In this document: positions 28,591 to 37,805 of the stretch, in pieces
Layout of the letters: each line of letters opens with the position of its first letter
Numbering within the stretch: the stretch's first letter is position 1
Source of the DNA: a virus
Reading direction: 5' to 3' (one strand)
Length of the DNA stretch: 39,821 bases
Virus record (IMG/VR): IMGVR_UViG_3300046492_000326
Coordinates: 1-39,821 of that record
Program-made: the position numbers and the translations under genes
The notes under the pieces: model-generated
The model's database searches: none
Told to the model about the DNA's origin: nothing
What the model saw: the letters and a program-made list of their open reading frames with translations, nothing else

Positions 28591-29400
28591 TCAGGCGATC
28601 GAGCTGCCGTCGAAGGGGTTACGGACCGGGATCCAGGGGAAGCCGCCGTAGTTGGGCAGGTTGTTGAACTTGGTGATGCAGGTGGTCTTGGCCCCGTCGC
28701 AGCCCGGGTAGAGCTTGAGCGCGTCGCCCGGCAGCACGCCCACGTACGGCCGCTGCAGCGTCAGGAGATCGCCGGACTGCGCCGTGATGAAGCGGGCGAT
28801 GTTGTCGGGACCGATCAGCATGCCGCCGACGAAGTATGTTGCACCGAGTGCACCAGCGCCGGCAACCGTCACGTGCAGCCCGCCGCTGCCGACCGAGGCC
28901 ACGCCGTTGAAGCGCTTGGTCTCCTTGTCGACGTTGCAGCCCCGCATGTAGACGGCGTAGCGGCAGGTGTACTCGAAGCGCGCCCGCAGGCCGGGGCGCT
29001 GCAGCGAGGTGTAGATGGGCTCGCAGTCGATGTCCACCTTCGTGCCCGTCGCCGTTCCCGCCGTGACGCGGCCGCGCCAGGCGACCTGGAACTCGCCGGC
29101 CGGGTCGGTCGCGTGGCCCCTGTAGATGGTGAGCGTGGTAACCTCGTCCGGCGCGAAGCCGATGAACTGGCTGGCGAGCTCGTGCGACTGCGGGAACGTT
29201 AGGGTCATCGTGTTCTTGAAGACGTCGGTCGACTGCTTGATGCCCTGGCGGGTGATCGGCGACGGGAAGAAGGTGTGGCTCAGGTAGGTCACGACGTCCT
29301 GACCGCTTGAGTAGCGCCAGGTCGTCGTGCCCTGGATGAACTCGTAGAGCTCGACCGGCTCGCCCGACTGGAACGAGGCCTCGTAGGTTGCGTAGCTCAC
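28591..29400 (-). CDS. tail tip protein, DUF2163/BR0599-like
   Basis: 269 residues, GTG start. The N-terminal half fits DUF2163 and the C-terminal half the phage BR0599 conserved domain: ARFEYTCRYAVYMRGCNV and LKLYPGCDGAKTTC, with KFNNLPNYGGFPWIPVRNPF at the end, including the regularly placed cysteines (four in C-x...C pairs). Homologous proteins lie at the baseplate in gene transfer agents and in siphophages of Proteobacteria. It links the tail tube end to the hub. Confidence 0.85.
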   Translation of the reverse strand: MSYATYEASFQSGEPVELYEFIQGTTTWRYSSGQDVVTYLSHTFFPSPITRQGIKQSTDVFKNTMTLTFPQSHELASQFIGFAPDEVTTLTIYRGHATDPAGEFQVAWRGRVTAGTATGTKVDIDCEPIYTSLQRPGLRARFEYTCRYAVYMRGCNVDKETKRFNGVASVGSGGLHVTVAGAGALGATYFVGGMLIGPDNIARFITAQSGDLLTLQRPYVGVLPGDALKLYPGCDGAKTTCITKFNNLPNYGGFPWIPVRNPFDGSSIA

Positions 29401-29402
29401 TG

Positions 29403-31085
29403 TCAGTTCCCCTCTGGCACTTCGAGCACCGAGACCGTGGCCGAGGCGGCCCCGTTGTAGGTGCGCTGGAATTCGATCGTGTCGGCGTCAAGCCGGACGT
29501 GGCGGATGAAGCAGATGCGGGCCGCGCCGACGTTGATGTCCACGCCGGTCGAGGCCTCGAGCTGGAGCTCCTCGTTGCCGTCGACCGCCAGCACGCCAGA
29601 GAGCACCCGGCGGAAGATCTTCGTGCCGTTGGTTAGCAGGAACATGACGTCGGTCACCCCGTAGAACAGGGCGTAGTCGATGCGCTGGACGCGCAGGGTC
29701 ACGCCGCCTGCCGTGAGGTTGTTCACCATCACGAGGTCGTCGTTCCAGGAGGGCATCCAGAACGTCTTCTGCTTGCCTCGGCGAGCGTGCAGCCACCGAC
29801 GAGTAGCCCACATCTCCGCGCGCGTCTGGGGGTTAAAGGTGAGCGTCTCGGCTCGATCGAACAGGCCGCGCGACGACTCGACCGTGATCGGCCCGGAGCC
29901 GTTGTCGAACTGGTCGATGGCCCGGCTGATGCGCTCGTTCAGGTCGCCCAGGACGACGTAGGGGTCCGTCAGCACGTCACGGCTGCGGTACTGGGGGTAG
30001 GGCGAGGCGTAGCCGACCGTGAGGTCCACGTTGTTGTTCACGGAGAACTGGACGCGGGCCTTCGAGACCTGGTAGCCCGCCTGGCGGCTGAGCTGCACGC
30101 CCGTCAGGGCGTAGGCGAAGCGGAGCGGGGCCACGTAGGCCTTGGCGTAGGTCCTCGCCAGCGGCAGCTTCAGGCCGATGCTGGTGGAGGTCAGCGAGGT
30201 GGTCTCGACGGCGTCGTAGGTGTTGTCGTCCTGCCAGAGGACGATCACGTCGTTGGCCCGGTAGTCTGCGTTGGCAGTGCTGAAGTTTAGCACGGTCGCG
30301 CCGGCGACAAGGGCCCCCAGCAGGGTGGACTCTGCCCAGACGGGCACGCCGAATACGCGGTGCGACCAGGCGCCCGCCATGGCCTTGGCCCTGGAGTACT
30401 GCTGCTGCGTCAGCTGGTAGTCGTACTGGAAGCCCTGGCGTGGCGCCGAGTACAGGGCCATCCGCTGCTCCTGCGAGTACGTCTGGATGACGTCCGTGTT
30501 CCAGGCGAGCGTCTCGCGGAACTGGATCTGGGGCACGAAGGGCCAGAGCACCACGCGCTTGCCGAGCACGGCCAGGGCTGGGCTCTCGGCTGGGAAGTTG
30601 AACACGTAGTCCGCGTTGACGGTCGGCGGGCCGTTGACGGACACAGCGAGCGAGTAGAGCTTGGACTCGTTCGCCTTGAAGGTCGTCGGCGGGTTGGTCG
30701 TGCCGACGGGCGGGGACAGCACGACGCCGTCGCCGCCGGAGACGCCGATCGACGACAGCAGCTGTGGCGTGTCGTACGCGTTCCAGACCTCCACCGTGCG
30801 CGTCTGGGTCGTCAGCAGGTTGCCAAGGTCGATACGGTTCGGGATGACGTGGATGCGGTAGTACAGGTCGTCCCGGTAGGTCGGCTCCTTGATGCCGACG
30901 AGCGCGCGCGGGAACGCCGCCGCGAGCACTCGGGTGGCGGGCGAGTGCGGCATGGCGTAGCTGTGGGTGCTGCTGACCGGGCCGGGGTAGACCCACGGCG
31001 CGTACGTCGTGTTGTCCGACGACAGGCGCGGGTTGTGGGTCGGGTGCTGGTCACCGGATGACTTGTTGCCTGCTAGAGCTACCAT
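29403..31085 (-). CDS. tail tip/baseplate structural protein
   Basis: 560 residues, two bases before the DUF2163 gene. Rich in beta-strand sequence, Tyr and Asn; conserved patches include ETLAWNTDVIQTYSQEQRMAL near residue 190 and LHARRGKQKTFWMPSWNDDL near 430. The latter region (a tryptophan-rich FWMPSW) resembles tail proteins that act as distal tail or hub components in related siphophages. Assigned from position between the tape measure and gpJ-like genes. Exact role unknown. Confidence 0.7.
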   Translation of the reverse strand: MVALAGNKSSGDQHPTHNPRLSSDNTTYAPWVYPGPVSSTHSYAMPHSPATRVLAAAFPRALVGIKEPTYRDDLYYRIHVIPNRIDLGNLLTTQTRTVEVWNAYDTPQLLSSIGVSGGDGVVLSPPVGTTNPPTTFKANESKLYSLAVSVNGPPTVNADYVFNFPAESPALAVLGKRVVLWPFVPQIQFRETLAWNTDVIQTYSQEQRMALYSAPRQGFQYDYQLTQQQYSRAKAMAGAWSHRVFGVPVWAESTLLGALVAGATVLNFSTANADYRANDVIVLWQDDNTYDAVETTSLTSTSIGLKLPLARTYAKAYVAPLRFAYALTGVQLSRQAGYQVSKARVQFSVNNNVDLTVGYASPYPQYRSRDVLTDPYVVLGDLNERISRAIDQFDNGSGPITVESSRGLFDRAETLTFNPQTRAEMWATRRWLHARRGKQKTFWMPSWNDDLVMVNNLTAGGVTLRVQRIDYALFYGVTDVMFLLTNGTKIFRRVLSGVLAVDGNEELQLEASTGVDINVGAARICFIRHVRLDADTIEFQRTYNGAASATVSVLEVPEGN

Positions 31086-31088
31086 ACC

Positions 31089-32042
31089 TTAGGGCCCGTC
31101 GTAGCGCACGGCGATGCCGTACTTGCCAGAGTGATCGGCATTGCCGTCAGAGGCCCCCGCGTCTGGTACAGTCAGGTTCTTCGACCGGGCTGGGTAGAGC
31201 TTCCACTTGTCGGAGCCGATCGTGATGATGTCTCCGTCCGCGTAGTTGCTGATGCACACCATGCGAATGTTTGAGAGCTCGAAGGCGAACTGCACGAACG
31301 AGGGCGAGACATTGCGAATCATGCCCTTTATGGGAATGAGCACTGCGTCGGCGTTCCACACGTTCGGCTGGCGGTTCATGAACGGCCGGGTGTAGTTGTA
31401 GGTGTCGTTGGCCCAGTTGTTGCCGGACGATGCCCCGTCCCGGTTTGCCCAGAGCTTGCCGTCTATGTTCGTCTGGATGAAGCTGTTGCAGTAGCTACCA
31501 CCGGTCATGCCCGCGGAGTTCACCTCGTAGAAAGGTATGGCGCAGTGCGCGCAGAAGGCGCCGTTGCCTGCGTTCGAATTGGCGTTGACGGTGATGCGCT
31601 GCTGGAAGCCGGTTCCATCCTGGTATCGCATGGAGGCCGCGAACCAGGCGCAGTTGCCCGGCGATCCGAGGTTGGTGGCGTTGCCGAAGGCCATCCACTG
31701 CCAGTACGCTCCGTGGTTGATGAGCATGATGACAGAGTCGGATGCGGGGTCGATATGGATGTAGTACGTGACGGGCCACGTGATGTTGTTGGTCAGGCTG
31801 ACGCCCGACATGCGGCAGACGTTCGTCGCGCCGATCGCGCCTGTCAGGGCACCGCCGGACACACCCGTGCCGCCCTCGATGCTCATCACCGTCGTGGTGG
31901 TGGCGAGGATCCGCACGAAGACGTTGCCCTTCCAGAGGACGTTGGCCGTCGAGTCCCAGGTCCAGCCGGCTGCCGTGCACGCAGCCACCAGGGCCGTGCG
32001 CAGCGCGGGGAAGTCCGAGGCGACGTTGGTGGTGAAGCTCAT
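31089..32042 (-). CDS. tail virion protein
   Basis: 317 residues from the ATG at 32042 (ATGA overlap). Beta-rich with many Asn, Gly and Trp, few charges, and five cysteines in the middle. Notable segments are the N-terminal SDFPALRTALVAACTAAGWTW, also typical of phage structural proteins in this position, and IPFYEVNSAGMTGGSYCN. Probably part of the tail tip or side decoration. Family not firmly recognised. Confidence 0.65.
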   Translation of the reverse strand: MSFTTNVASDFPALRTALVAACTAAGWTWDSTANVLWKGNVFVRILATTTTVMSIEGGTGVSGGALTGAIGATNVCRMSGVSLTNNITWPVTYYIHIDPASDSVIMLINHGAYWQWMAFGNATNLGSPGNCAWFAASMRYQDGTGFQQRITVNANSNAGNGAFCAHCAIPFYEVNSAGMTGGSYCNSFIQTNIDGKLWANRDGASSGNNWANDTYNYTRPFMNRQPNVWNADAVLIPIKGMIRNVSPSFVQFAFELSNIRMVCISNYADGDIITIGSDKWKLYPARSKNLTVPDAGASDGNADHSGKYGIAVRYDGP

Positions 32043-32917
32043 CAGCTCAACTCCAGTGCGTAGTAGTCAGCAAAGCCAGTGCGACCCACGTCCTGTATCA
32101 CGACGTAGTTCTTGCCGCCAAAGGCCAGGGTGTTCTCGACGGCGTTGTTGAAGCCCGTGATGTGGAAGATGCCGTCCAGCTCGCCGTAGATGTTCGTGTT
32201 GTCCATGAGGATGACCGGATCAAGCACGTAGGTCGGGGAGTTCCCTGTCGGGCCGATGCTGCCGGACCACGGACCGACCCAGGGCCAACACCCGAGGATG
32301 TTGTTGCCGCTCGTCCAGATGCCGGAGTTCAGGCTGGCGATCATGTTGTCGCGGTTGCCCTTGTAGGGCATGCTGTAAGACGGGTCGGAGAAGCGCGTCG
32401 CCGGCCGGCCGACGAGCATGCCGGCGCAGATGAGCGGCAGCGGGAACTGCCCCGGCGAGGCGTACGGGAACATCTTGCCGACGTAGCACGAGGTGTAGAC
32501 CGGCGTGCCCACCTTGGCAGCGAGAGCGATCCGCTGGCCGTTGACGGCCAGCCAGTACGCTATGTTCAGGTTGTGCAGGGGGACGCCGGACTGCGGCGAG
32601 GCACCGGGCTGGGTCTCGAAGGTATTGCCAGCAACGTAGCCCTTGAAGGTCTGCACCAGCATGTTGTAGTAGTCGGTCGGTGCGTCCTGGTAGGTCTTGA
32701 ACCCAACGAAGATCTGCTCGGTGCCCGACAGGCCTGGGCCCTGCAGTATCAGCTCGCGCTCGGCGACGCCCGTGTTGTACCGCAGGACGGTCCAGGCCTG
32801 ACCGGAGGCGACGAGGCCGGCGTCCGTGCTGGCGAAGGTCTTGATCTTGTCGAGGAGGTCGTAGTGGGCCAACCCGCCTACCCCCGCGCTGGTTGCGGTG
32901 CCGATCTGGTAGGCCAT
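32042..32917 (-). CDS. tail virion protein
   Basis: 291 residues, directly after the tape measure gene. The N-terminal part (GLAHYDLLDKIKTFASTDAG, then WTVLRYNTG) and the aromatic, Gly/Asn-rich rest look like a beta-structured virion protein. The start resembles that of the following protein, as if both shared an N-terminal helical module of about 40 residues followed by different beta domains. Probably in the tail tip. Exact role unknown. Confidence 0.65.
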   Translation of the reverse strand: MAYQIGTATSAGVGGLAHYDLLDKIKTFASTDAGLVASGQAWTVLRYNTGVAERELILQGPGLSGTEQIFVGFKTYQDAPTDYYNMLVQTFKGYVAGNTFETQPGASPQSGVPLHNLNIAYWLAVNGQRIALAAKVGTPVYTSCYVGKMFPYASPGQFPLPLICAGMLVGRPATRFSDPSYSMPYKGNRDNMIASLNSGIWTSGNNILGCWPWVGPWSGSIGPTGNSPTYVLDPVILMDNTNIYGELDGIFHITGFNNAVENTLAFGGKNYVVIQDVGRTGFADYYALELS

Positions 32918-32941
32918 GCGGGCCGACTCCTATGCTCGTGG

Positions 32942-35407
32942 TTAGTTGCCGAGGTTGTTCCGGTTGCGCTGGACGGTGTTGACGATGAGCTGCTCGCCCT
33001 CGTCCGACCCCAGGTAGTCCGCCACGATCGACGGGTCCAGCACGTTGATGTTCCGCACGTTCACCACCGGCGGGGCGAGCTGCATGGGGTTGCCCTGCGC
33101 GTCGCCCTGCTGGCGCTTCGTCATCTCGCGCCCCGTGATCGCCGCGGGGCCCCGCACGAACTCCGGGCCGTGCTCGCCGACGATCCCGATCTTGCCGGCA
33201 GGGATCTGACCGCCCTTGTCGTACGCGCCGGAGAACTGCGCGCCGCTGATCTGGGCGACGATCGACGCGCCCGCTGCGCCGACCCGGGCCATCTCGGCGA
33301 GGTTCGCCGGGAAGCCGAGCTCCTGCGCCTTCGCCAGGCCCGTGCTGATCGACACCGCGGCCTGCGCGATGGAGAACGCCTTGCTTATCGCGAATAGTGC
33401 CTTGTACGCCTTGGACTGTTCGCCAGCGTAGTTCTTGGCGATGCCAGCCAGGCCGTCGAACAGCTGCGAGGCCGCGCCAAGCTGCTGGGTCATGCGGTCC
33501 GCCTCGGCCTTAGCCTGCTCGTCGGCGAACTGCTGGTCCAGCCGGCGCAGCAGGTCCTGCCGCTCCGTCTCGGTCGTGACCGTGCTGTCCAGGATGAGCT
33601 GCTTCTTGCGGTCGTAGGACTGCCGGAGCGACTCCTCCTGGGTGAGCAGCGAAGCGTACAGGCTGTCCTTCTCCTGCTGGTGCTGGGCGTCAAGGTCGGC
33701 CAGGGCCTTGGAGCGCTCGACGTCGAGCTCCTCCGCCAGGGCTGCGCGGGCAGCCGAGCCGTCCTTGGTGGACTTCTCGACGATCGCCATGCGCTTGGTG
33801 TAGGAGTCCTGGATCACCTGCTCCTGCGTGCGCAGGCTGTCCGACACCTCCTGGAGCTCCTTCTGCTGCGTGTCCTTGAGCTTCTGCAGCTGGTCGGCGC
33901 GCAGGACGTCTGAGCGCTCCATCTCCTCGGCGCGGATCGCCGAGCCGGCCTTGGTGTTCTCCTCGATGATGCGGGTGCGCTTGTCGTAGGAGGCCTGGAT
34001 GGACTCCTCCTCCGAGCGCAGCGACTCCTGCAGCGACTTGTACTCGTTATCCCGCTTCTTCTGGGCGGCGGCGTCGGCCTTGGTGCTGCCCGCCGACGCG
34101 GCCGGCTTCCCGCCGCCGACCTTGAAGCCCGCCAGGCGGTCGTCAGTGTTCTTCGCCGCCGCGGCCTGCTGCTTGTCGTACTCCTCGCGGAGCTTCTTGG
34201 AGGCGGCGATCTTGTCGTCGCTCGCCTTGACGGAGGCGTCGCGCTCGTTGACGATGGACGCGATGGAGTCGTCGCGCGCCTGGTCCGCGGCCTTGATGGT
34301 GTCGTCGAAGCGCTTCTGCACGTCGGCGAACGTGTCGTCGGTGAAGATGGCCTTGGCCTCGTCCTTGAAGGCGACGGCGTAGGCGAGGGTCTTGTCCAGC
34401 GCGGCCGCGACCTCGACGGTCATCAGCTGCACGAAGGCCTTGACGTTGGACGGGAAGTTGCGGAAGGCGTCGATGAGGACGTCCACCGTGTCCTTGCCGT
34501 CCTGGCCCCAGTCCTCGAACTCCTGGCTCAGGAAGTCGCCGACGATCTGCGTCGTCGCCTTGACGTCGTCGCCCCAGGTCTTGAACTGCCCGCCGATCGC
34601 GCTCAGGTAGCCCTGGAGCTCCCCGGAGGCGAGCATGTCGTTCAGCTCCTGGAGCGCGTCCGTCGCGAGCTTCACGGCGTCCTCGATCACACCGCCGACG
34701 CCAGACTGGGAGATCAGGCGGAACGTGCTGTCCCACGTGTCGCCCAGGTTCGAGATGGCGCCGTCGAGCGTGTCCATGCGCTTCTGCATGGCGCCGGCGA
34801 ACTGGTTGTCGCCCAGCGCGATCAGGTAGTTCTCGATCTCGGAGGCGTTGTTCTTGACCGTGGTCGCGACGCCCTGGAACGTGAACTGGATCGTGTCGCC
34901 CTGGTTCTTGGCCTTGATGCCGAACTCCTTCAGGCGCTCGAACTCACCGGTGGCGGCGTCGGCCACCGCCTCGATCATCTGATTGAGGTTCTTGCCGAGG
35001 GCGGACGCGGTGTTGCCGTAGGAGTTGAGGGCCTTCTCGGAGGGCGTCAGGCCGAGGTTGACGAGCTTGGTGAAGCCGTCGACCGCCTGCGCCAGGTCGT
35101 AGGGCGTCTTCTGGGCGAACTGCTGCAGGGCGGTGAAGGCGACGGCGGCCTTCTCGCTGCTGCCGGTCGCCGTGATGAGGCCCGCGTTGAGGATGTCGAA
35201 CTGGCGCTGCACCTCGACGATCTTGTTGAGGGCGCTCACTGCGCTGACCGTCGCAGCCAGCGGGGCGATCAGCTTGGTGAACTGCGCCCCCAGGCTGTCG
35301 GTGGCCTTCTCCGTCTTTCCGGCGGAGGTGGTGAGGCCGTCCAGCGACTTCTTGGCCTTGTCGGCGGAGTCGTAGGCGACCTTGATTGCTAGTTCAGCGA
35401 CGTCCAC
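32942..35407 (-). CDS. tape measure protein
   Basis: 821 residues, GTG start overlapping the assembly chaperone end. Residues 70-270 show the tape measure N-terminal domain (TPYDLAQAVDGFTKLVNLGL, GEFERLKEFGI). Three tandem 62-residue coiled-coil repeats then follow, starting at residues 462, 524 and 586 (SLRSEEESIQ, SLRTQEQVIQ, SLLTQEESLR). A hydrophobic alanine-rich region at about 660-730 may insert in the membrane, and GEHGPEF lies near the end, as in many phage tape measures. It sets tail length; 821 residues fit a tail of roughly 120 nm. Confidence 0.93.
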   Translation of the reverse strand: MDVAELAIKVAYDSADKAKKSLDGLTTSAGKTEKATDSLGAQFTKLIAPLAATVSAVSALNKIVEVQRQFDILNAGLITATGSSEKAAVAFTALQQFAQKTPYDLAQAVDGFTKLVNLGLTPSEKALNSYGNTASALGKNLNQMIEAVADAATGEFERLKEFGIKAKNQGDTIQFTFQGVATTVKNNASEIENYLIALGDNQFAGAMQKRMDTLDGAISNLGDTWDSTFRLISQSGVGGVIEDAVKLATDALQELNDMLASGELQGYLSAIGGQFKTWGDDVKATTQIVGDFLSQEFEDWGQDGKDTVDVLIDAFRNFPSNVKAFVQLMTVEVAAALDKTLAYAVAFKDEAKAIFTDDTFADVQKRFDDTIKAADQARDDSIASIVNERDASVKASDDKIAASKKLREEYDKQQAAAAKNTDDRLAGFKVGGGKPAASAGSTKADAAAQKKRDNEYKSLQESLRSEEESIQASYDKRTRIIEENTKAGSAIRAEEMERSDVLRADQLQKLKDTQQKELQEVSDSLRTQEQVIQDSYTKRMAIVEKSTKDGSAARAALAEELDVERSKALADLDAQHQQEKDSLYASLLTQEESLRQSYDRKKQLILDSTVTTETERQDLLRRLDQQFADEQAKAEADRMTQQLGAASQLFDGLAGIAKNYAGEQSKAYKALFAISKAFSIAQAAVSISTGLAKAQELGFPANLAEMARVGAAGASIVAQISGAQFSGAYDKGGQIPAGKIGIVGEHGPEFVRGPAAITGREMTKRQQGDAQGNPMQLAPPVVNVRNINVLDPSIVADYLGSDEGEQLIVNTVQRNRNNLGN

Positions 35408-36154
35408 TCTGCACCTTCCAGAAAGATCGATCGAGGGACTTGACTACCTCGGACTCCCAACCGAGGAGCCGCTTGCCAGTCAGGTCGGACCAGGCCTTCA
35501 TCTCGGTGAACGTAAGCGGCTCGCCGGTGAAGACCTCCTTGTGCCACTCCCAGAGGTACGCCAGCTCCTCTGGGAGCTCCGGCGCGTCCTCCAGCTGCTG
35601 GGGCTTGCGCCCCAGCGTCTTCCACACCTGCTTGAGCGACTCGCGCAGGGTCTGCTTAGAGCCCTTCGGGATCAGGTCGAGTCGGAACTCGTACTCTGCG
35701 TAGGCGCAGAGCTGCTCGACCCTGCCCCGAAAAAAAGTGACCGCTTGTTGGAGACACGGTCGATCGCATCGGCAATGTGAGGGGCCTCGCGCAGGAAGTT
35801 CATCACATTCTCCTGCGTGCACTCCTGCGGGAAGGACCAGGACGTCACGAGGCACGCCAGGAGCCGGCGCTTGCTCTCCTCGATCGCCTCCTCGCGCTCC
35901 GCCATGTCCTTGAGCTGCACGATCTCGGCGACCTTGCGCATCTCGGTGTTGTGGGTCTTGCGGAACACGTCCGCGTCGACGCCCAGGAGGCGCACCCAGT
36001 GGCCTGAGTCCGTGTTGTCGGGAAGGTACAGCGGGATCTTGATCCCGCTGTTCGCCTTCTCGCGGGTGAAGAACGCGGACATCTCGACCGGCTTGGCCGG
36101 GATGCCCTCGGGTGCAGCGACCGCTCCCGCGGTGTCGTTCTTATTGTCGGTCAT
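35394..36154 (-). CDS. tail assembly chaperone, -1 frameshift product (gpGT-like)
   Basis: A frameshift at T TTT TTC (35735-35729) would join the first 142 residues of the upstream frame to 111 residues of the -1 frame (RGRVEQLCAYAEYEFRL, and so on), giving about 253 residues. The downstream part has no good start of its own. The arrangement, two overlapping frames before the tape measure gene with a slippery run in the overlap, is the hallmark of the lambda gpG/gpGT type of tail assembly chaperone. The long form would bind tail tube and tape measure. Confidence 0.85.
35672..36154 (-). CDS. tail assembly chaperone, short form (gpG-like)
   Basis: 160 residues ending with a serine-rich tail (GSSSSAPTQSTSSDST). 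The central part (KIPLYLPDNTDSGHWVRLLG, then VFRKTHNTEMRKVAEIVQ and LLACLVTSWSF) is typical of this gene in siphophages. It coats the tape measure protein before tube assembly and is not kept in the virion. The slippery site lies at codons 140-142 (L-F-F). Confidence 0.85.
   Translation of the reverse strand: MTDNKNDTAGAVAAPEGIPAKPVEMSAFFTREKANSGIKIPLYLPDNTDSGHWVRLLGVDADVFRKTHNTEMRKVAEIVQLKDMAEREEAIEESKRRLLACLVTSWSFPQECTQENVMNFLREAPHIADAIDRVSNKRSLFFGAGSSSSAPTQSTSSDST
35729..35735 (-). other. slippery site for programmed -1 frameshift
   Basis: Read on the minus strand: T TTT TTC, codons TTT-TTC in the zero frame, which re-pair perfectly as TTT-TTT after one base back. It lies in the overlap between the short chaperone frame and its -1 extension. 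Confidence 0.85.
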
Positions 36155-36166
36155 GTGGTTCTGGCC

Positions 36167-37348
36167 TTACGTGGTGGGCGGAAGACGATCGATCTGGAGG
36201 TTGGTCCCGCTGGCAGGGTCGAGCAGCGCCTGGAAGGGCATCGCCAGGGTGATGGGACCGTCGCCGTCGACGTCCGGCTGGCCGCCCGAGTACTTCAGGC
36301 GGGGGATGGTGACCGTGTACTTGTTGCCAGCCGCGTCCGGCAGCTGGAACACGATGTTGGACTCGGTCTCGTTGATGAACTTGTCGAGGAGCGTGCTGTT
36401 CTCGAAGTAGGCCGTGACCTGGCCGGAGCAGTTCGAGCGGGCGATCGACGGCCGGATGGACGCCTTCGAGCCGACGACGAAGCGCGCCTCGAGGCCGTTC
36501 TCCAGGTTCAGCTGGATCTCGGTGATGACGGCGATCGGCGTGCCGCCCTCGTTGAGCGTGCCGGTGAACGAGTCGAGCGGGCTCGTCGTGGTCGGCGCCA
36601 GGTAGGTGGCGCCCGGCACGATGACCGTGTCCGTCGCCATCGACTGGCCGAGCACGCCGATCGTACCGGTCACCATCGCGTTGGCGTTGATGGCCAGCTT
36701 CAGCGAGTTCATCTCGACGCCGGTGAAGCGGTGGAAGGGCTTGTCCGCCGTCAGGATGTCGCCGAAGAAGCGCTCGACGGTGAAGGAGCGGCGGACCGTG
36801 CCGCACTTCAGGGTCGCCTGCAGGCTGTCCACCTGGCGCAGGGCGGCCGCCTCGACGACCATGACCTGCGCGGCGAGCGGCGACAGGGTGAGCGTGAGCG
36901 CGGCCACGGCGGTGACCTTGAACAGGCCGTTGTTGCCGGCATTGGTAAAGCCCGAGAGGACCACGCGGTCGTTCACCACGAATCCATCGGTGACGAACGA
37001 GCCGACCGTGCGGGTCAGCGTGCCAGCGGTCGCGGCGAGCGTGGCCTGCGAGGGCGACGCGCCGGTCGTGGAGCGCGGGGCCCACGTGCCGAGCGTGACC
37101 GCCTCGAGCAGGTCGTCGAACGAGCCGAACGACAGCTCGATGGACATGTCGCCGCCGGTCTGGTAGGCGCCCATGCGGAAGTCGGCGATCATGCGGTCGG
37201 CGCGGATCTCCTCGGACTGCAGGGACTCCTTGGACAGGCCGAGGGTGGTGCCCGTGTGGCGGATGGGCTTGAAGACGGGGTTGGCCGGGACGATGCCGTA
37301 GCTCGCCTCCGACACGTAGCGCATGGAATGGCGGCTGCCGTTTGCCAT
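36167..37348 (-). CDS. major tail tube protein
   Basis: 393 residues. The N terminus (RYVSEASYGIVPANPVFKPIRHT, then SEEIRADRMIADFRMGAYQTGG) is characteristic of the phage tail tube protein family. It is followed by beta-rich domains, an inserted region with NNGLFKVTAVAALTLTLSP (an Ig-like or KOW-like insert at about 100-155), and the rest of the tube domain. It polymerises around the tape measure to form the tail. Placed between the terminator and chaperone genes as usual. Confidence 0.9.
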   Translation of the reverse strand: MANGSRHSMRYVSEASYGIVPANPVFKPIRHTGTTLGLSKESLQSEEIRADRMIADFRMGAYQTGGDMSIELSFGSFDDLLEAVTLGTWAPRSTTGASPSQATLAATAGTLTRTVGSFVTDGFVVNDRVVLSGFTNAGNNGLFKVTAVAALTLTLSPLAAQVMVVEAAALRQVDSLQATLKCGTVRRSFTVERFFGDILTADKPFHRFTGVEMNSLKLAINANAMVTGTIGVLGQSMATDTVIVPGATYLAPTTTSPLDSFTGTLNEGGTPIAVITEIQLNLENGLEARFVVGSKASIRPSIARSNCSGQVTAYFENSTLLDKFINETESNIVFQLPDAAGNKYTVTIPRLKYSGGQPDVDGDGPITLAMPFQALLDPASGTNLQIDRLPPTT

Positions 37349-37375
37349 GATCGTGCTCTCCTGGTGTAGGTGGGT

Positions 37376-37795
37376 TTAGTTGCGCGGCACCCGGGCGTCC
37401 CAGGTGACCGTGACGCTTACGCGGTACCAGCCGTCCACCTCGCGACCGCTTCCGCGGTAGCAGGACTGGACGGTGAGTTCAACCCCGGCGTGGACAAGTC
37501 GCTTGCCCGCCTGGAAGAAGTTCTCCAGCTCGTCCGCCTTGGACATCACGTCCGCCTCGCCGGTCAGGAGCGGGTAGTTCAGGTCGATCTGCAGCAGCCC
37601 GTTGTGGTCGTTCTCGCCCTCGTGACCGAGGGTAGCGACGAAGACCGCGCTGGGTAGTACGTACGCGGCGGCCCAGGGGCTCTGGCCCTCGGGCTTGTCG
37701 AACGGCATGTTCTCGAACTTCGTCGGGAGTCCGACCGAGTCGACGCAGCCCTGGATTAGGGCGGCGCGCAGGTTGGTGTTGGGCTGGTTTGCCAC
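37376..37795 (-). CDS. tail terminator protein (DUF4128-like)
   Basis: 139 residues. The pattern PTKFENMPFDKPEGQSPW, then TLGHEGENDHNGLLQIDLNYP and KADELENFFQAGKRLVHAG matches DUF4128/tail terminator proteins (lambda gpU-like) that cap the tail at its head-proximal end. Gene order between the tail completion and tail tube genes fits. Confidence 0.85.
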   Translation of the reverse strand: MANQPNTNLRAALIQGCVDSVGLPTKFENMPFDKPEGQSPWAAAYVLPSAVFVATLGHEGENDHNGLLQIDLNYPLLTGEADVMSKADELENFFQAGKRLVHAGVELTVQSCYRGSGREVDGWYRVSVTVTWDARVPRN

Positions 37796-37805
37796 GGTGT
37801 TCCCC

